From positions 97,999 to 161,998 of the forward strand of contig NZ_JAATVU010000002.1 of the NCBI RefSeq assembly GCF_013184745.1: 64,000 nucleotides of DNA. The letters are read 5' to 3'. The position numbers were made by a program, and so were the translations under genes. The notes under the pieces were generated by a model. The model was not told the origin of the DNA. It saw only the letters and a list, made by a program, of their open reading frames with translations, and made no database searches. This document shows positions 37,090-48,609 of this stretch, piece by piece; position 1 is the first letter of the stretch; the number at the start of each line of letters is the position of its first letter. This DNA is from Mangrovicoccus sp. HB161399. GTDB taxonomy: Bacteria; Pseudomonadota; Alphaproteobacteria; Rhodobacterales; Rhodobacteraceae.

Positions 37090-38823
37090 TCAGGCCGCGA
37101 AGATCACGTCGGTTTCCGACAGCGCCATGCGGGTGTCGATCTCCACCACGTAGCCGTTGTAGGCGATCTCGGCGCCCGTGCCGCCGTCGAGGGAAACGAC
37201 GGCCCCCTCGGGCAGCTGGCTGAGATCGAGTAGGTCCGTGCCGGTTTCGAAATCGGTGATGGTCATGAGCCCGTCGCGGGTGACCGGGATGGAGAAGACG
37301 AAGACATCCGCCCCCGTGCCGCCGGTGATCCGCGCGTTGTAGCCGCCGCAGATCGTGTCGTCCCCCGCCTCGCCCAGCAATTGGTCATGGCCGTCGAAAT
37401 AGGCGACATAGCCCATCTCGGCCGAGATCAGCAGGTCGTTGCCGTCCCCCCCGCGCAGCATGTCGTTGCCGAAGCCGCTGACCGCGCGCAGCGTGTCGTT
37501 GCCGTCGCCGCCGTCCAGAGTGTCGTCGCCATGGCCGGCGATCAGGCTGTCATCGCCGCCGCCGCCGGAAATCCGGTCGTCGCCGCCGCCGCCATCGACC
37601 ACATTGGCGAAGCCGTCGCCCGAGAGCGTGTCGTCGCCGGAACCGCCGGTCAGGTTCTCCACCTCGTAGACCGCGTCCCGTCCGTAGATGCCGGTGGCCT
37701 GCGCGCCGGTCACGCCGAGCGAGAAGGAGACGCCGTCGCGCGCCGCCTGGAAGCTGTAGGTGTCGATGCCCTCCCCGCCGCGGATCACGTCATTGCCGGC
37801 ATCCGCGAGGATCAGGTCGTCGCTGGCGCCGCCGAAGATCCGGTCGTCGCCCGCGTCGCCGCGCAGCGTGTCGTTGCCGAGGCGGCCGAAGATGCGGTCG
37901 TTGCCGTCGCCGCCCCAGACATTGTCCTGGCCCATGCCGGCCACGATCTCGTCGTCGCCCGCCCCTCCGGAAAGCGTGTCGCTGCCGGCGCTGCCCATCA
38001 GCGTGTCGTTGCCGTCGCCGCCCTGGAGCGTGTCCCGGCCGTTGAAGCCGAACAGGAAATCGTCGCCGTCATCGCCCGACAGCCAGTCGGAGCCGAGCCC
38101 GCCGAGGATGTGGTCGTCGCCCGCCCCGCCGCTGATCACGTCGGAGCGGAAGCCGCCCATGATCCGGTCGTTGCCGTCGCCGCCCTGGATGCTGTCCGCA
38201 CCTTCCGCGCCCTCGATGTCGTCGTCATCCTCGCCGCCCTCGATCCAGTCGGCGCCGAGCCCGCCGATGATCGTGTCCCGGCCCGGTCCGCCCAGCAGCG
38301 TGTCCATCCCCTTCTCGCCCTGCAGCAGGTCGTCGCCGCGGCCGCCGTCGATCCGGTCCGATCCCTCGCCGCCGAACAGCGTGTCCTGGCCGATGCCGCC
38401 CAGCACAGTGTCGTTGCCGAGCCCGGCGAAGATGGCGTCGTCCCCGCCGAAGCCCTGCAGCGAATCCGCCAGGTCGGTGCCGAACATCTCGTCGGCCTCG
38501 CGGAACAGGTATTCCTCCAGCACCTGCAGCATGCCCAGCCCGCCATGGTCGCGGACCGGCTTGTAGCCGAAGGCGAAGGCATCGATGAAGGTGCCGGTCA
38601 CCGAATAAATGTCGGTGCCGTTCTCGCTGACGGTGAAGCGGGACGCGGTGCCGATCGGCAGCACGTAGCCCGGGAAATACTGGTAGCTGAAGCTGCCTTC
38701 GATCAGGACCTGCCGCGTGCCGTCGGCATAGCCGAAGAGATCCGCGTCCATGCGGATTATGTTGACCGGCAGATCCGCGGCGACGGGGTACCGGAAAACC
38801 GACAGGTAGCGGGCCTGTGCCAT
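37090..38823 (-). CDS. RTX-repeat calcium-binding secreted protein
   Basis: A 577-residue protein. About 115 N-terminal residues with no recognised domain are followed by roughly two dozen unbroken nonapeptides of the GGxGxDxhx type, a short non-repeat insert (around DGVSFSLGVTGAQATG), several more repeats, and a C-terminal ITDFETGTDLLDLS region ending in a hydrophobic tail, as in type I secretion signals. Calcium should fold the repeats into a beta-roll outside the cell. There is no catalytic motif. GGGAGG precedes the ATG at 38823. No exporter lies next to it; a PrtD/HlyD pair is 21 kb away. Confidence 0.9.
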   Translation of the reverse strand: MAQARYLSVFRYPVAADLPVNIIRMDADLFGYADGTRQVLIEGSFSYQYFPGYVLPIGTASRFTVSENGTDIYSVTGTFIDAFAFGYKPVRDHGGLGMLQVLEEYLFREADEMFGTDLADSLQGFGGDDAIFAGLGNDTVLGGIGQDTLFGGEGSDRIDGGRGDDLLQGEKGMDTLLGGPGRDTIIGGLGADWIEGGEDDDDIEGAEGADSIQGGDGNDRIMGGFRSDVISGGAGDDHILGGLGSDWLSGDDGDDFLFGFNGRDTLQGGDGNDTLMGSAGSDTLSGGAGDDEIVAGMGQDNVWGGDGNDRIFGRLGNDTLRGDAGDDRIFGGASDDLILADAGNDVIRGGEGIDTYSFQAARDGVSFSLGVTGAQATGIYGRDAVYEVENLTGGSGDDTLSGDGFANVVDGGGGDDRISGGGGDDSLIAGHGDDTLDGGDGNDTLRAVSGFGNDMLRGGDGNDLLISAEMGYVAYFDGHDQLLGEAGDDTICGGYNARITGGTGADVFVFSIPVTRDGLMTITDFETGTDLLDLSQLPEGAVVSLDGGTGAEIAYNGYVVEIDTRMALSETDVIFAA

Positions 38824-38953
38824 TCGCGCCTCCCTGGAATGAGCCCCCAAGGTTTGACGCGAATTTTCCTAAGATATTCCTCTCCGCCGCAGCCTGCAGG
38901 CGGAAATTTGCCTTGAATTGTCCCTAACCTCGGGCGGTGGCCGCCGGAAACGC

Positions 38954-38982
38954 AAAAGGCCCCGGCAGAACCGGGGCCTTTC
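38954..38982 (-). terminator. Intrinsic terminator after tuf copy 2
   Basis: Read on the minus strand, an 11-bp stem AAAGGCCCCGG / CCGGGGCCTTT with a 5-base loop is followed by T's. It lies 42 bp past the tuf stop. Confidence 0.85.
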
Positions 38983-39023
38983 GGAAGCCTGTCCGCTCCG
39001 TCCGGAGCGGCGGCGATCGCCGA

Positions 39024-40199
<1,176 letters not shown>

Positions 40200-40255
40200 G
40201 TCTTCGGGCGCCTTTTCTGGGGGCGGTCCGCCCGCCCTTGGTCATCAACGGCAGC

Positions 40256-40284
40256 CGGGTACGGAACCCGTGCAGGAGAGTCAA
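40256..40284 (-). promoter_or_regulatory. Candidate promoter for tuf copy 2
   Basis: On the minus strand TTGACT (40284-40279) is followed after 17 bp by a weak -10 TACCCG. It sits about 60 bp before the gene. The -35 and spacing are good; the -10 is poor. Confidence 0.35.
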
Positions 40285-40381
40285 GCCTTCCGAACGCGCC
40301 AGGACCCTGTTTGCGGCGCCCCGGCACCGTTTCCGCGCTGCGGCACGCGCGCAACGGGCGGAAATCCGCGGGCGGCGGCGG

Positions 40382-40945
40382 TCAGCTGGCGGGTTCGGCG
40401 TCCCCGGCAGGCACGGAGGGGGCGAACCAGCCCTCGTTCTCGCGCATCCATTTCTCGATCTCGACGGCGGCATTGTCGGCAAGTTCGGCCAGCTGCTCTT
40501 CGGCCCCCTGGGTGTAGCCGGTGCCGAGGATCTGGTCGCCGCCGGCATCCTCCCAGACGACGAGCTGCTTCCAGTCGCCGCTGATCCGCTTCTGGCCGCT
40601 GTCGTAGATGCCGACATTCATCGCCAGCAGCGAGCGCGGCGCCAGGATCACCGGGATGCCCGGCGCGGCCAGCGCGTAGGCCACGACCTTGATGGCGATG
40701 GAGTACTTGCCGCTGCCCTCGAAGCGGCGGAAGCGCGCATCGACCGCCTGGGTCACCGCCGTCTCGATCGAGGCGTCGTCGGTGCTGCGCGACATCGGGC
40801 CCTTCTGCGGGTCGTCGACCACGACCACCAAGTGCTGCAGGCTGAAATCGCCCAGCGGCCGCCCAGCAACATCCGGAGAGATGTCCGTGGTGCAGGCTGT
40901 CAGGGCGAGGCTCGCGGTCAGGGCAAGGGCGGTACGGCGGTTCAT
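40382..40945 (-). CDS. Lipoprotein of unknown function
   Basis: A 187-residue protein with signal peptide and lipobox LTAC (Cys18). The mature part has SLQHLVVVVDDPQKGP near its start and then alternating hydrophobic strands; no family is recognised with confidence. It is placed in the envelope by its signal. The ATG at 40945 opens the signal peptide; the longer open frame upstream is rejected. It lies about 80 bp after the M48 protease gene on the same strand and may be in its operon. Confidence 0.75.
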   Translation of the reverse strand: MNRRTALALTASLALTACTTDISPDVAGRPLGDFSLQHLVVVVDDPQKGPMSRSTDDASIETAVTQAVDARFRRFEGSGKYSIAIKVVAYALAAPGIPVILAPRSLLAMNVGIYDSGQKRISGDWKQLVVWEDAGGDQILGTGYTQGAEEQLAELADNAAVEIEKWMRENEGWFAPSVPAGDAEPAS

Positions 40946-41022
40946 CGTCTGGCTCCCGAAGGCAATGGCGTCCCGGTTAGCAGGGCTTTCGCGGCTTGGC
41001 AAACCGCCGGCGCGCGGCCGGG

Positions 41023-42132
41023 TCACGGCGTCGCGGATGTCCGGCGGCAGACCGCCTGCAGCGCCTGCCATTCCCGTGGGCTGAGCACCGGCCGGTCCGC
41101 GGCACGTTCCGCCGCGCCGCGGGCCGCGCGGCTGCGGGATTCCAGCGCCGGATGCGAGGCGAAGAGCCCGAGCACGCCCGGGGACCCGGGCGACTCCGCC
41201 GCCAGCCGCTCGAAGAAAGTGGCCAGGGCAGCGGGCGAGACCCCGGCCGCAGCCAGCCGTTCCGCCGCGAACGCATCAGCCGCGGTTTCGGCGCCGCGGG
41301 CGTAATGCGCGTCGAGCAGCGCCCGCGAGGCCGCCGCCACCGCGGCCGCCCCGACCACATCGCCGACGACCAGCCCCAGCACGGCCGCCGAGCCCGCCGA
41401 CCGCAGCGCCAGCCTTGTCGGGTCGCGATGGGCGACATGGCCGATCTCGTGGGCCAGCACCGCGGCGACCTCCTCGGCGCTGTCCGCCGCATCGATCAGC
41501 CCGGACATCACCACCACCTCGCCGCCCGGTGCGGCGAAGGCATTGACCGCATCGGCATTCATCACCGACAGCCGCAGCTCGTGCGGCAGATCGGCCCCCT
41601 CGGTCAGCCGCGCCGCCATCTTCCGCAGCGCCGCCAGCCCGGAGCGGCCGGCGCACCAGCGCGCGCCCGCCGGTGCGTCCGAGAACAACCCTGCCGCCTG
41701 GTCGCGGATCGCCCGGCCGAGCTGCGCCTCCGCCTCGGCAGGGATCCAGTGCGCCATGCGGTTCGCCAGGAGCGGGATCGCCACCGCCATGATCAGCGCC
41801 AGGGCCGCCGCTGCGCCGCCCGCCCAGAGCAGCATCCGCCGCGTGCCCGCCGGGTCGCGGACATGGGCGCCCAGCTTCGGGCAGGCGGCCAGCGCCCAGC
41901 GGATCGCCTCGGCCTCTTCGGCCACCAGCCGGGCATCGCCGCCGGGCAGGCGCAGGATCAGCCGGTCGCGGCTGCCGTTGTCGCGCAGCGCCCGGATCTC
42001 CTCCAGCGGCCAGAGGACCTCCTCGCCGGCGTCCTCCAGCCCGATCGCCAGCATGCCCTCGCGCACCGACAGCCTCGCGGCGAAGCGCCCGGCGCGCCGT
42101 CCGTCGAGATAGTAGCCCCGCGGCAGCGCCAT
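41023..42132 (-). CDS. M48-family membrane metallopeptidase
   Basis: A zinc protease of 369 residues. An N-terminal domain of about 100 residues, with the segment PRGYYLDGRRAGRF, precedes one transmembrane helix (about 105-125), then the peptidase domain with HEIGH (about residues 228-232) and a downstream Glu in ETAADAFA as third zinc ligand. Likely an envelope quality-control protease, as in the BepA/LoiP group. The start codon overlaps the stop of the DUF898 gene by one base, so the two are coupled. Confidence 0.9.
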   Translation of the reverse strand: MALPRGYYLDGRRAGRFAARLSVREGMLAIGLEDAGEEVLWPLEEIRALRDNGSRDRLILRLPGGDARLVAEEAEAIRWALAACPKLGAHVRDPAGTRRMLLWAGGAAAALALIMAVAIPLLANRMAHWIPAEAEAQLGRAIRDQAAGLFSDAPAGARWCAGRSGLAALRKMAARLTEGADLPHELRLSVMNADAVNAFAAPGGEVVVMSGLIDAADSAEEVAAVLAHEIGHVAHRDPTRLALRSAGSAAVLGLVVGDVVGAAAVAAASRALLDAHYARGAETAADAFAAERLAAAGVSPAALATFFERLAAESPGSPGVLGLFASHPALESRSRAARGAAERAADRPVLSPREWQALQAVCRRTSATP

Positions 42133-43343
42133 CAGAACACGCCGCCGACATCCAGCGCGTCGGCGAAGCCGTCGGCATCGGCAAGTCCCTCGCCCTCGCG
42201 CTGCGCCACCGAGGTCAGCAGGATCGGGTTCGCGATCCAGGCATGGCGCACGACATGGGCCAGCACCGGCTGGGCGACCAGCGCCAGCTTCAGCGGCTCC
42301 CAGAGCAGGAAGGTCAGCAGCGCCGGCAGGCCGAAGGGCAGCAGCAGCTCCGGCCCGGAAATCTCGACCGTCCCCTCCTCCAGCGGGACGAGCGAGCCGA
42401 AGGCCATCACGGCAGCGGCAATCCAGGCTGCGCCCAGCAGCGCGCCGATCGCCAGCCAGCCGCCCGCGATGCGGCCGAAGACGGTCCCGCTGGCCAAGGC
42501 GGCACCGAGGCGGATGCCCTGCCCTGCCGTCTTGTGGCGGGCGAGGATGGCAAAGCTCTGCACGCGGTAATGCACGGCACCGAAGACCAGCCCGGCGCCG
42601 CCGGAGAGGAAGCCGAGGATGCCCAGGGGCGGGAAGACCACCGCCATCGGCAGCGACAGGACCAGCACGAGGATCGCAGCGCCGAGCGGCTTCATCGCGG
42701 CATAGAGCATCTTCCAGTCGCCTCCCTGGTGCCAGCGGGCATCGCCGAACCAGCTGCGTTCGGCCATGTATTCCTCCAGCTTGAAGGTCATCAGCGGCCA
42801 GAGTGCGCCGAGGGTCGCGGCGACCAGCAGCCAGTAGCAGCTGGCCCGCCAGGCATAGCCCCAGCCGCCCGGCTCCATGCCGAAGCGGATGCCGCGCCAG
42901 GTGGTCCGCGCCATCCGGTAGCGGCGCGCGCGGTAGGCGGCGTAGAAATAGAGCGGCGCCAGCAGCACGGCGGCATTCTGCAGTGCCGGGGCCAGCACGA
43001 CCATGCCGCCGGGCGTCTCCTCCTCGAAGGCGGTGAAGCCGAGGAAGGCGAGACCCAGCGCGAGGATGCCGAAGGCCGCGCCCAGCACGGTGACGGCGAT
43101 CAGGAAGCCGATGAACTTCTCCTTGCCCGTGCCGGTATATTCGAACGGGTCGCCGCCCGGCGCGACCGCCGACCAGACATGCCGCCGGATCCGGGTCTTG
43201 GCCCAGAACCGGTAGAGCCCGAGCGTCGCCAGCGTCAGCACCGAGGTCCAGAGCGCCAGCCGGAACAGCCCCCAGAACGTGCCGGAGTAGCTGCCCCGCA
43301 GCGCGGTCTCCGGCGGTTTCAGGTCGGGCTCTGTCAGGGTCAT
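42132..43343 (-). CDS. DUF898 (YjgN-like) membrane protein
   Basis: A 403-residue inner-membrane protein with repeated hydrophobic segments and the family elements FWGLFRLALWTSVLTLATLG, LYRFWAKTRIRRHVW and YTGTGKEKF. Function unknown; the family is often linked to an M48 protease, as here. The ATG at 43343 (MTLTEPDLKPP) is chosen; 38 extra in-frame codons upstream lack family features. It is divergent from the PPC-like gene across about 160 bp. Confidence 0.85.
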   Translation of the reverse strand: MTLTEPDLKPPETALRGSYSGTFWGLFRLALWTSVLTLATLGLYRFWAKTRIRRHVWSAVAPGGDPFEYTGTGKEKFIGFLIAVTVLGAAFGILALGLAFLGFTAFEEETPGGMVVLAPALQNAAVLLAPLYFYAAYRARRYRMARTTWRGIRFGMEPGGWGYAWRASCYWLLVAATLGALWPLMTFKLEEYMAERSWFGDARWHQGGDWKMLYAAMKPLGAAILVLVLSLPMAVVFPPLGILGFLSGGAGLVFGAVHYRVQSFAILARHKTAGQGIRLGAALASGTVFGRIAGGWLAIGALLGAAWIAAAVMAFGSLVPLEEGTVEISGPELLLPFGLPALLTFLLWEPLKLALVAQPVLAHVVRHAWIANPILLTSVAQREGEGLADADGFADALDVGGVF

Positions 43344-43504
43344 CGCGGGGCAGCCTCGGTCAACAGGTGTCCAGAGGTACCGGTCCCGGGCTCCGCCGCA
43401 AAGGAGAAATCCCCTCTGGGGGAATTCCCTGCCCCGCCGCGCTTTGCTCCGGCCCATATGTGACGTAAGGTCAATAAAGTCGGACTGCGGAGGGAGGCCG
43501 CCGG

Positions 43505-44221
43505 ATGATACGGGAACTCGACCCCGGAATGGTCACGGTGCTGATGGCCGCGGGGCTGGTCTTTGCCTCGGCCGGGCTATGGATGCTGATCCGCCGCGAC
43601 GCGGCCTCGGCGAAGATCGAGCTTTTCGGCATGAAATTCGAAAGCTCTTCGGCCGGGCTGCTGATCGCGGTGATCGGCGCGGGCTTCATCGCCACGCCGC
43701 TTTTCGTCGGGACGAAAACCGCAGATAGTCGTCGCGCCGAGGTGATTTCCGATCCGCCGCCGGGGCCGGGAACGGACGTGACCGAAGCCACCCCGGTGCC
43801 GGATCCGCCGGACAGTCCCGTTCCCGCGGCCGACGGCGTGCCGCCGATGCCTTCGGGCGGCGGCCGCAGGATAACGGTCGAGGCGCAGGAACAGGAGCCG
43901 AATGGCAGCCTGGCCTCGGCGACGGAAATCTGGCCGGGAACCTCGGCCGGCGGCATGCTGGCGGACAGTTCGGAACGCGATGTCTTCGCCGTGCTCATCC
44001 CCGACGGCGCCGCGGGGGAACTGGTCCTGTCGGCAACGGCCGCCAATGTCAGGATGATCGTCTATGACGGAGTGGGCAACGAGATATCGAACAAGTGGCG
44101 GGCCGATCGCGGCGCGCTGAGCTTCTCGACCGAGGTCAAGTCCGCGACCTATTATGTCGGCATCGAAAACTGGTCGGTCGGCAGGGACACGCCCTACCAG
44201 CTGACGGCCGTGCTGCGCTAG
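43505..44221 (+). CDS. Membrane-anchored protein with a PPC-like C-terminal domain
   Basis: A 238-residue protein with two N-terminal hydrophobic segments (about 9-29 and 49-67), a proline-rich linker of about 40 residues, and a beta-rich C-terminal domain. That domain carries EQEPNGSLASATEI, GGMLADSSERDVF and ATYYVGIENWS, the pattern of bacterial pre-peptidase C-terminal (PPC) domains. No protease domain is present, so it is probably an envelope binding protein. GGAGGGAGG precedes the ATG. The assignment of the domain is by motif only. Confidence 0.7.
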   Translation: MIRELDPGMVTVLMAAGLVFASAGLWMLIRRDAASAKIELFGMKFESSSAGLLIAVIGAGFIATPLFVGTKTADSRRAEVISDPPPGPGTDVTEATPVPDPPDSPVPAADGVPPMPSGGGRRITVEAQEQEPNGSLASATEIWPGTSAGGMLADSSERDVFAVLIPDGAAGELVLSATAANVRMIVYDGVGNEISNKWRADRGALSFSTEVKSATYYVGIENWSVGRDTPYQLTAVLR

Positions 44222-44243
44222 GCGCGGCCGGCCGCCGCCAAGA

Positions 44244-46475
<2,232 letters not shown>

Positions 46476-46587
46476 GAACCCTGTGGTACTCAAGCCAGCG
46501 TCAGCGGTAAAGTGGCTAATCGGCGGTAGAATCAGTGCTACCATTGCGCGAGTCATTTATTCTGATGTCAGCATTAGGAGACGGTAG

Positions 46588-47268
46588 ATGGCAATTCGGC
46601 TCACGGCTATTCTCTTGCTGGTCATTTTCGCGGTGATGCAATTCGGCGGGCGCGACCTGGACGGCAGCCCGTTCGCCGAAATCCCCAGCGACGACCCCTC
46701 CACCGTGATCCTCGCCGTCGCGCCCCTGGACGAGCCGCTGCAGGCGGCGCCCCGCCCCGCGGCCGCAGCGGATGGCCCTGCCGGAACGCCGGTCGCCGCC
46801 GCGATCGCCGCCGTGGCCTCCTCCATTCCGGGGGCCGAGCCGGCCGTGGCCGCCACGGCCCCCGCGGGAACCGGAACGGGCGTCTCGATTGCCGAGCCCG
46901 ACGGGCAGACCGCGCTCGACATGGCGGTGATCGACGCCGCCGTCGTGGGCAAGGATTTCTCCGCGGTGCCGTCGCGCACGCTGCAGCCGGGCGTCTCGCC
47001 CTCCTCGGTCGCGAGCCTCGACACGTTCAAGAAGCGCCAGATCGCCGCGGCCGGGGCGAACTCGTCCGACATGGCGCAGGTGACCGGCAGCAACGTGAAC
47101 CTGCGCTCCGGCCCCTCGACCGGCAATGCGGTGGTCGGCCAGGCCCGCGAGGGCGAGCACGTCGAATGGATCTCGGAGCCCGCGCCGGGCTGGGCTTTGA
47201 TCCGCCATCCGCGCTATGACGGCGACATGTACATGTCCTCGAACTACCTGCAGCGGATCTCCGATTGA
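46588..47268 (+). CDS. SH3-domain envelope protein
   Basis: A 226-residue protein with an N-terminal signal anchor (residues 3-19), a long Ala/Pro-rich linker (about 45-150), and a C-terminal bacterial SH3 domain containing GSNVNLRSGPSTGNAVVG and YMSSNYLQRI. Such domains usually bind peptidoglycan or partner proteins. AGGAG sits 7 nt before the ATG. It is divergent from parC, and the following short-chain dehydrogenase starts inside its stop codon. Confidence 0.85.
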   Translation: MAIRLTAILLLVIFAVMQFGGRDLDGSPFAEIPSDDPSTVILAVAPLDEPLQAAPRPAAAADGPAGTPVAAAIAAVASSIPGAEPAVAATAPAGTGTGVSIAEPDGQTALDMAVIDAAVVGKDFSAVPSRTLQPGVSPSSVASLDTFKKRQIAAAGANSSDMAQVTGSNVNLRSGPSTGNAVVGQAREGEHVEWISEPAPGWALIRHPRYDGDMYMSSNYLQRISD

Positions 47269-48107
47269 CCCCACCGACAGGCGGCCCCGGCCGCATCCTG
47301 ATCACCGGCTGCTCCTCCGGGATCGGCCTCGACGCCGCGCGCACGCTCCATGCGCGCGGCTGGACCGTCTATGCCACCTGCCGCAGCGAGGCCGATTGCG
47401 ACAGGCTCCGCGCCGAGGGGCTGGACAGCTTCCGGCTGGACTACCAGGACGAAGCCTCGATCGCCTCGGCCATGGCCGAGGTGGAGGCGCGCGGCGGGCT
47501 GGACGCGCTGTTCAACAACGGCGCCTTCGCGATCCCCGGCGCGGTCGAGGACCTGCCCCGCGGCGCGCTCCGCGAGATCTACGAGGCCAACCTGTTCGGC
47601 TGGCACGACCTGACCGCCCGGGTCATTCCGCTGATGCGGGCGCAGGGCCGCGGGCGGATCGTCAACTGCTCGTCGATCCTGGGCTTCGTCCCGGCGAAAT
47701 GGCGCGGCGCCTATGTCTCGACGAAACACGCGCTCGAAGGCCTGACCGACGTGCTGCGGCTTGAGATGGCCGATACGCCGGTCCAGGTGATCCTGATCCA
47801 GCCCGGCCCCATTGCCACCGAGATCCGCCGCAACTCCCGCGCGCCCTTCGAACGCTGGATCGACTGGGAGGCCTCGCCGCGGGCGGCGCAGTACCGGTCG
47901 AGCCTGCTGAAGCGGCTCTATGTCGAGCCGCCCGCACCCACCCCCGGCGAACTGGGACCGGAGGCGGTCACCAAGGCACTGATCCATGCGCTTGAAAGCC
48001 CGCGGCCGCGCGCGAAATACCGCGTCACCTGGCCGACCAGGGCGGCCTGGGCCTTCCGGCGGCTGCTGCCGATCCGGGTGCTCGACAAGCTCTGCGCCAA
48101 GGGCTGA
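47265..48107 (+). CDS. Short-chain dehydrogenase/reductase
   Basis: A 280-residue NAD(P)-dependent oxidoreductase with Rossmann motif GCSSGIG, the family's NNGAF variant of NNAG, and catalytic Tyr/Lys in YVSTKHA. Substrate unknown. The frame starts with TTG in a TTGA overlap with the stop of the SH3 gene, so it should be translated by re-initiation; no ATG lies near the Rossmann motif to replace it. Co-transcription with an SH3 envelope protein does not reveal a pathway. Confidence 0.88.
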   Translation: MTPPTGGPGRILITGCSSGIGLDAARTLHARGWTVYATCRSEADCDRLRAEGLDSFRLDYQDEASIASAMAEVEARGGLDALFNNGAFAIPGAVEDLPRGALREIYEANLFGWHDLTARVIPLMRAQGRGRIVNCSSILGFVPAKWRGAYVSTKHALEGLTDVLRLEMADTPVQVILIQPGPIATEIRRNSRAPFERWIDWEASPRAAQYRSSLLKRLYVEPPAPTPGELGPEAVTKALIHALESPRPRAKYRVTWPTRAAWAFRRLLPIRVLDKLCAKG

Positions 48108-48221
48108 AGACGAATCGCCTTCCCTTCCGCGCCGATATGGCGTAATGGCGCCCTCTCGATAGGCCCTGCTGGACGACATCCCGGCTTGCGCCGTTCACTC
48201 CAGACACGAAGGAGACACCCG

Positions 48222-48491
48222 ATGTCGATCACGCCCGAGGAAAAAGACCGCCTCATCAAGGAATTCGCCACGAAGGAAGGCGACACCGGCTCCCCCGAGG
48301 TGCAGGTTGCCATCCTGAGCTCGCGCATCGCGACCCTGACCGAGCACTTCAAGACCCACGCGAAGGACAACCATTCGCGCCGCGGCCTGCTGAAGCTCGT
48401 CGCACAGCGCCGCAAGCTGCTGGACTACGTCAACGCCAAGGATCCGTCCCGCTACCAGGACCTGATCAAGCGTCTCGGCCTGCGCCGCTGA
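48222..48491 (+). CDS. rpsO: 30S ribosomal protein S15
   Basis: S15 binds the central domain of 16S rRNA early in assembly. The 89-residue protein starts [16 protein letters not shown] and includes [11 protein letters not shown] and [16 protein letters not shown] precedes the ATG. A strong terminator follows after 24 bp. pnp, the usual downstream partner, is absent, and truB lies 18 kb away. Confidence 0.98.
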   Translation: MSITPEEKDRLIKEFATKEGDTGSPEVQVAILSSRIATLTEHFKTHAKDNHSRRGLLKLVAQRRKLLDYVNAKDPSRYQDLIKRLGLRR

Positions 48492-48515
48492 TCCTGAGGT
48501 CCCCGCGACTTTCCG

Positions 48516-48546
48516 AACACCCGCCGGTTCCGGCGGGTGTTTTCGT
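48516..48546 (+). terminator. Intrinsic terminator after rpsO
   Basis: A near-perfect palindrome AACACCCGCC-GGTTCC-GGCGGGTGTT followed by TTCGTTT. Confidence 0.88.
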
Positions 48547-48609
48547 TTGCGCGGAACCCTGCCGGCCGCGCCCCGTTGACCCGGGACCGCAACGACAGGA
48601 GACCGCCCC

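Noticed and set aside
37760-38566. Regular short repeats that might suggest a CRISPR array.
   Set aside because: The period is about 27 bp with coding drift, it encodes RTX nonapeptides, and there are no unique spacers or cas genes.
37381-38916. A 511-codon plus-strand open frame opposite the RTX gene.
   Set aside because: The repetitive VVAVAA-type sequence is the reverse complement of the RTX nonapeptides, not a protein of its own.
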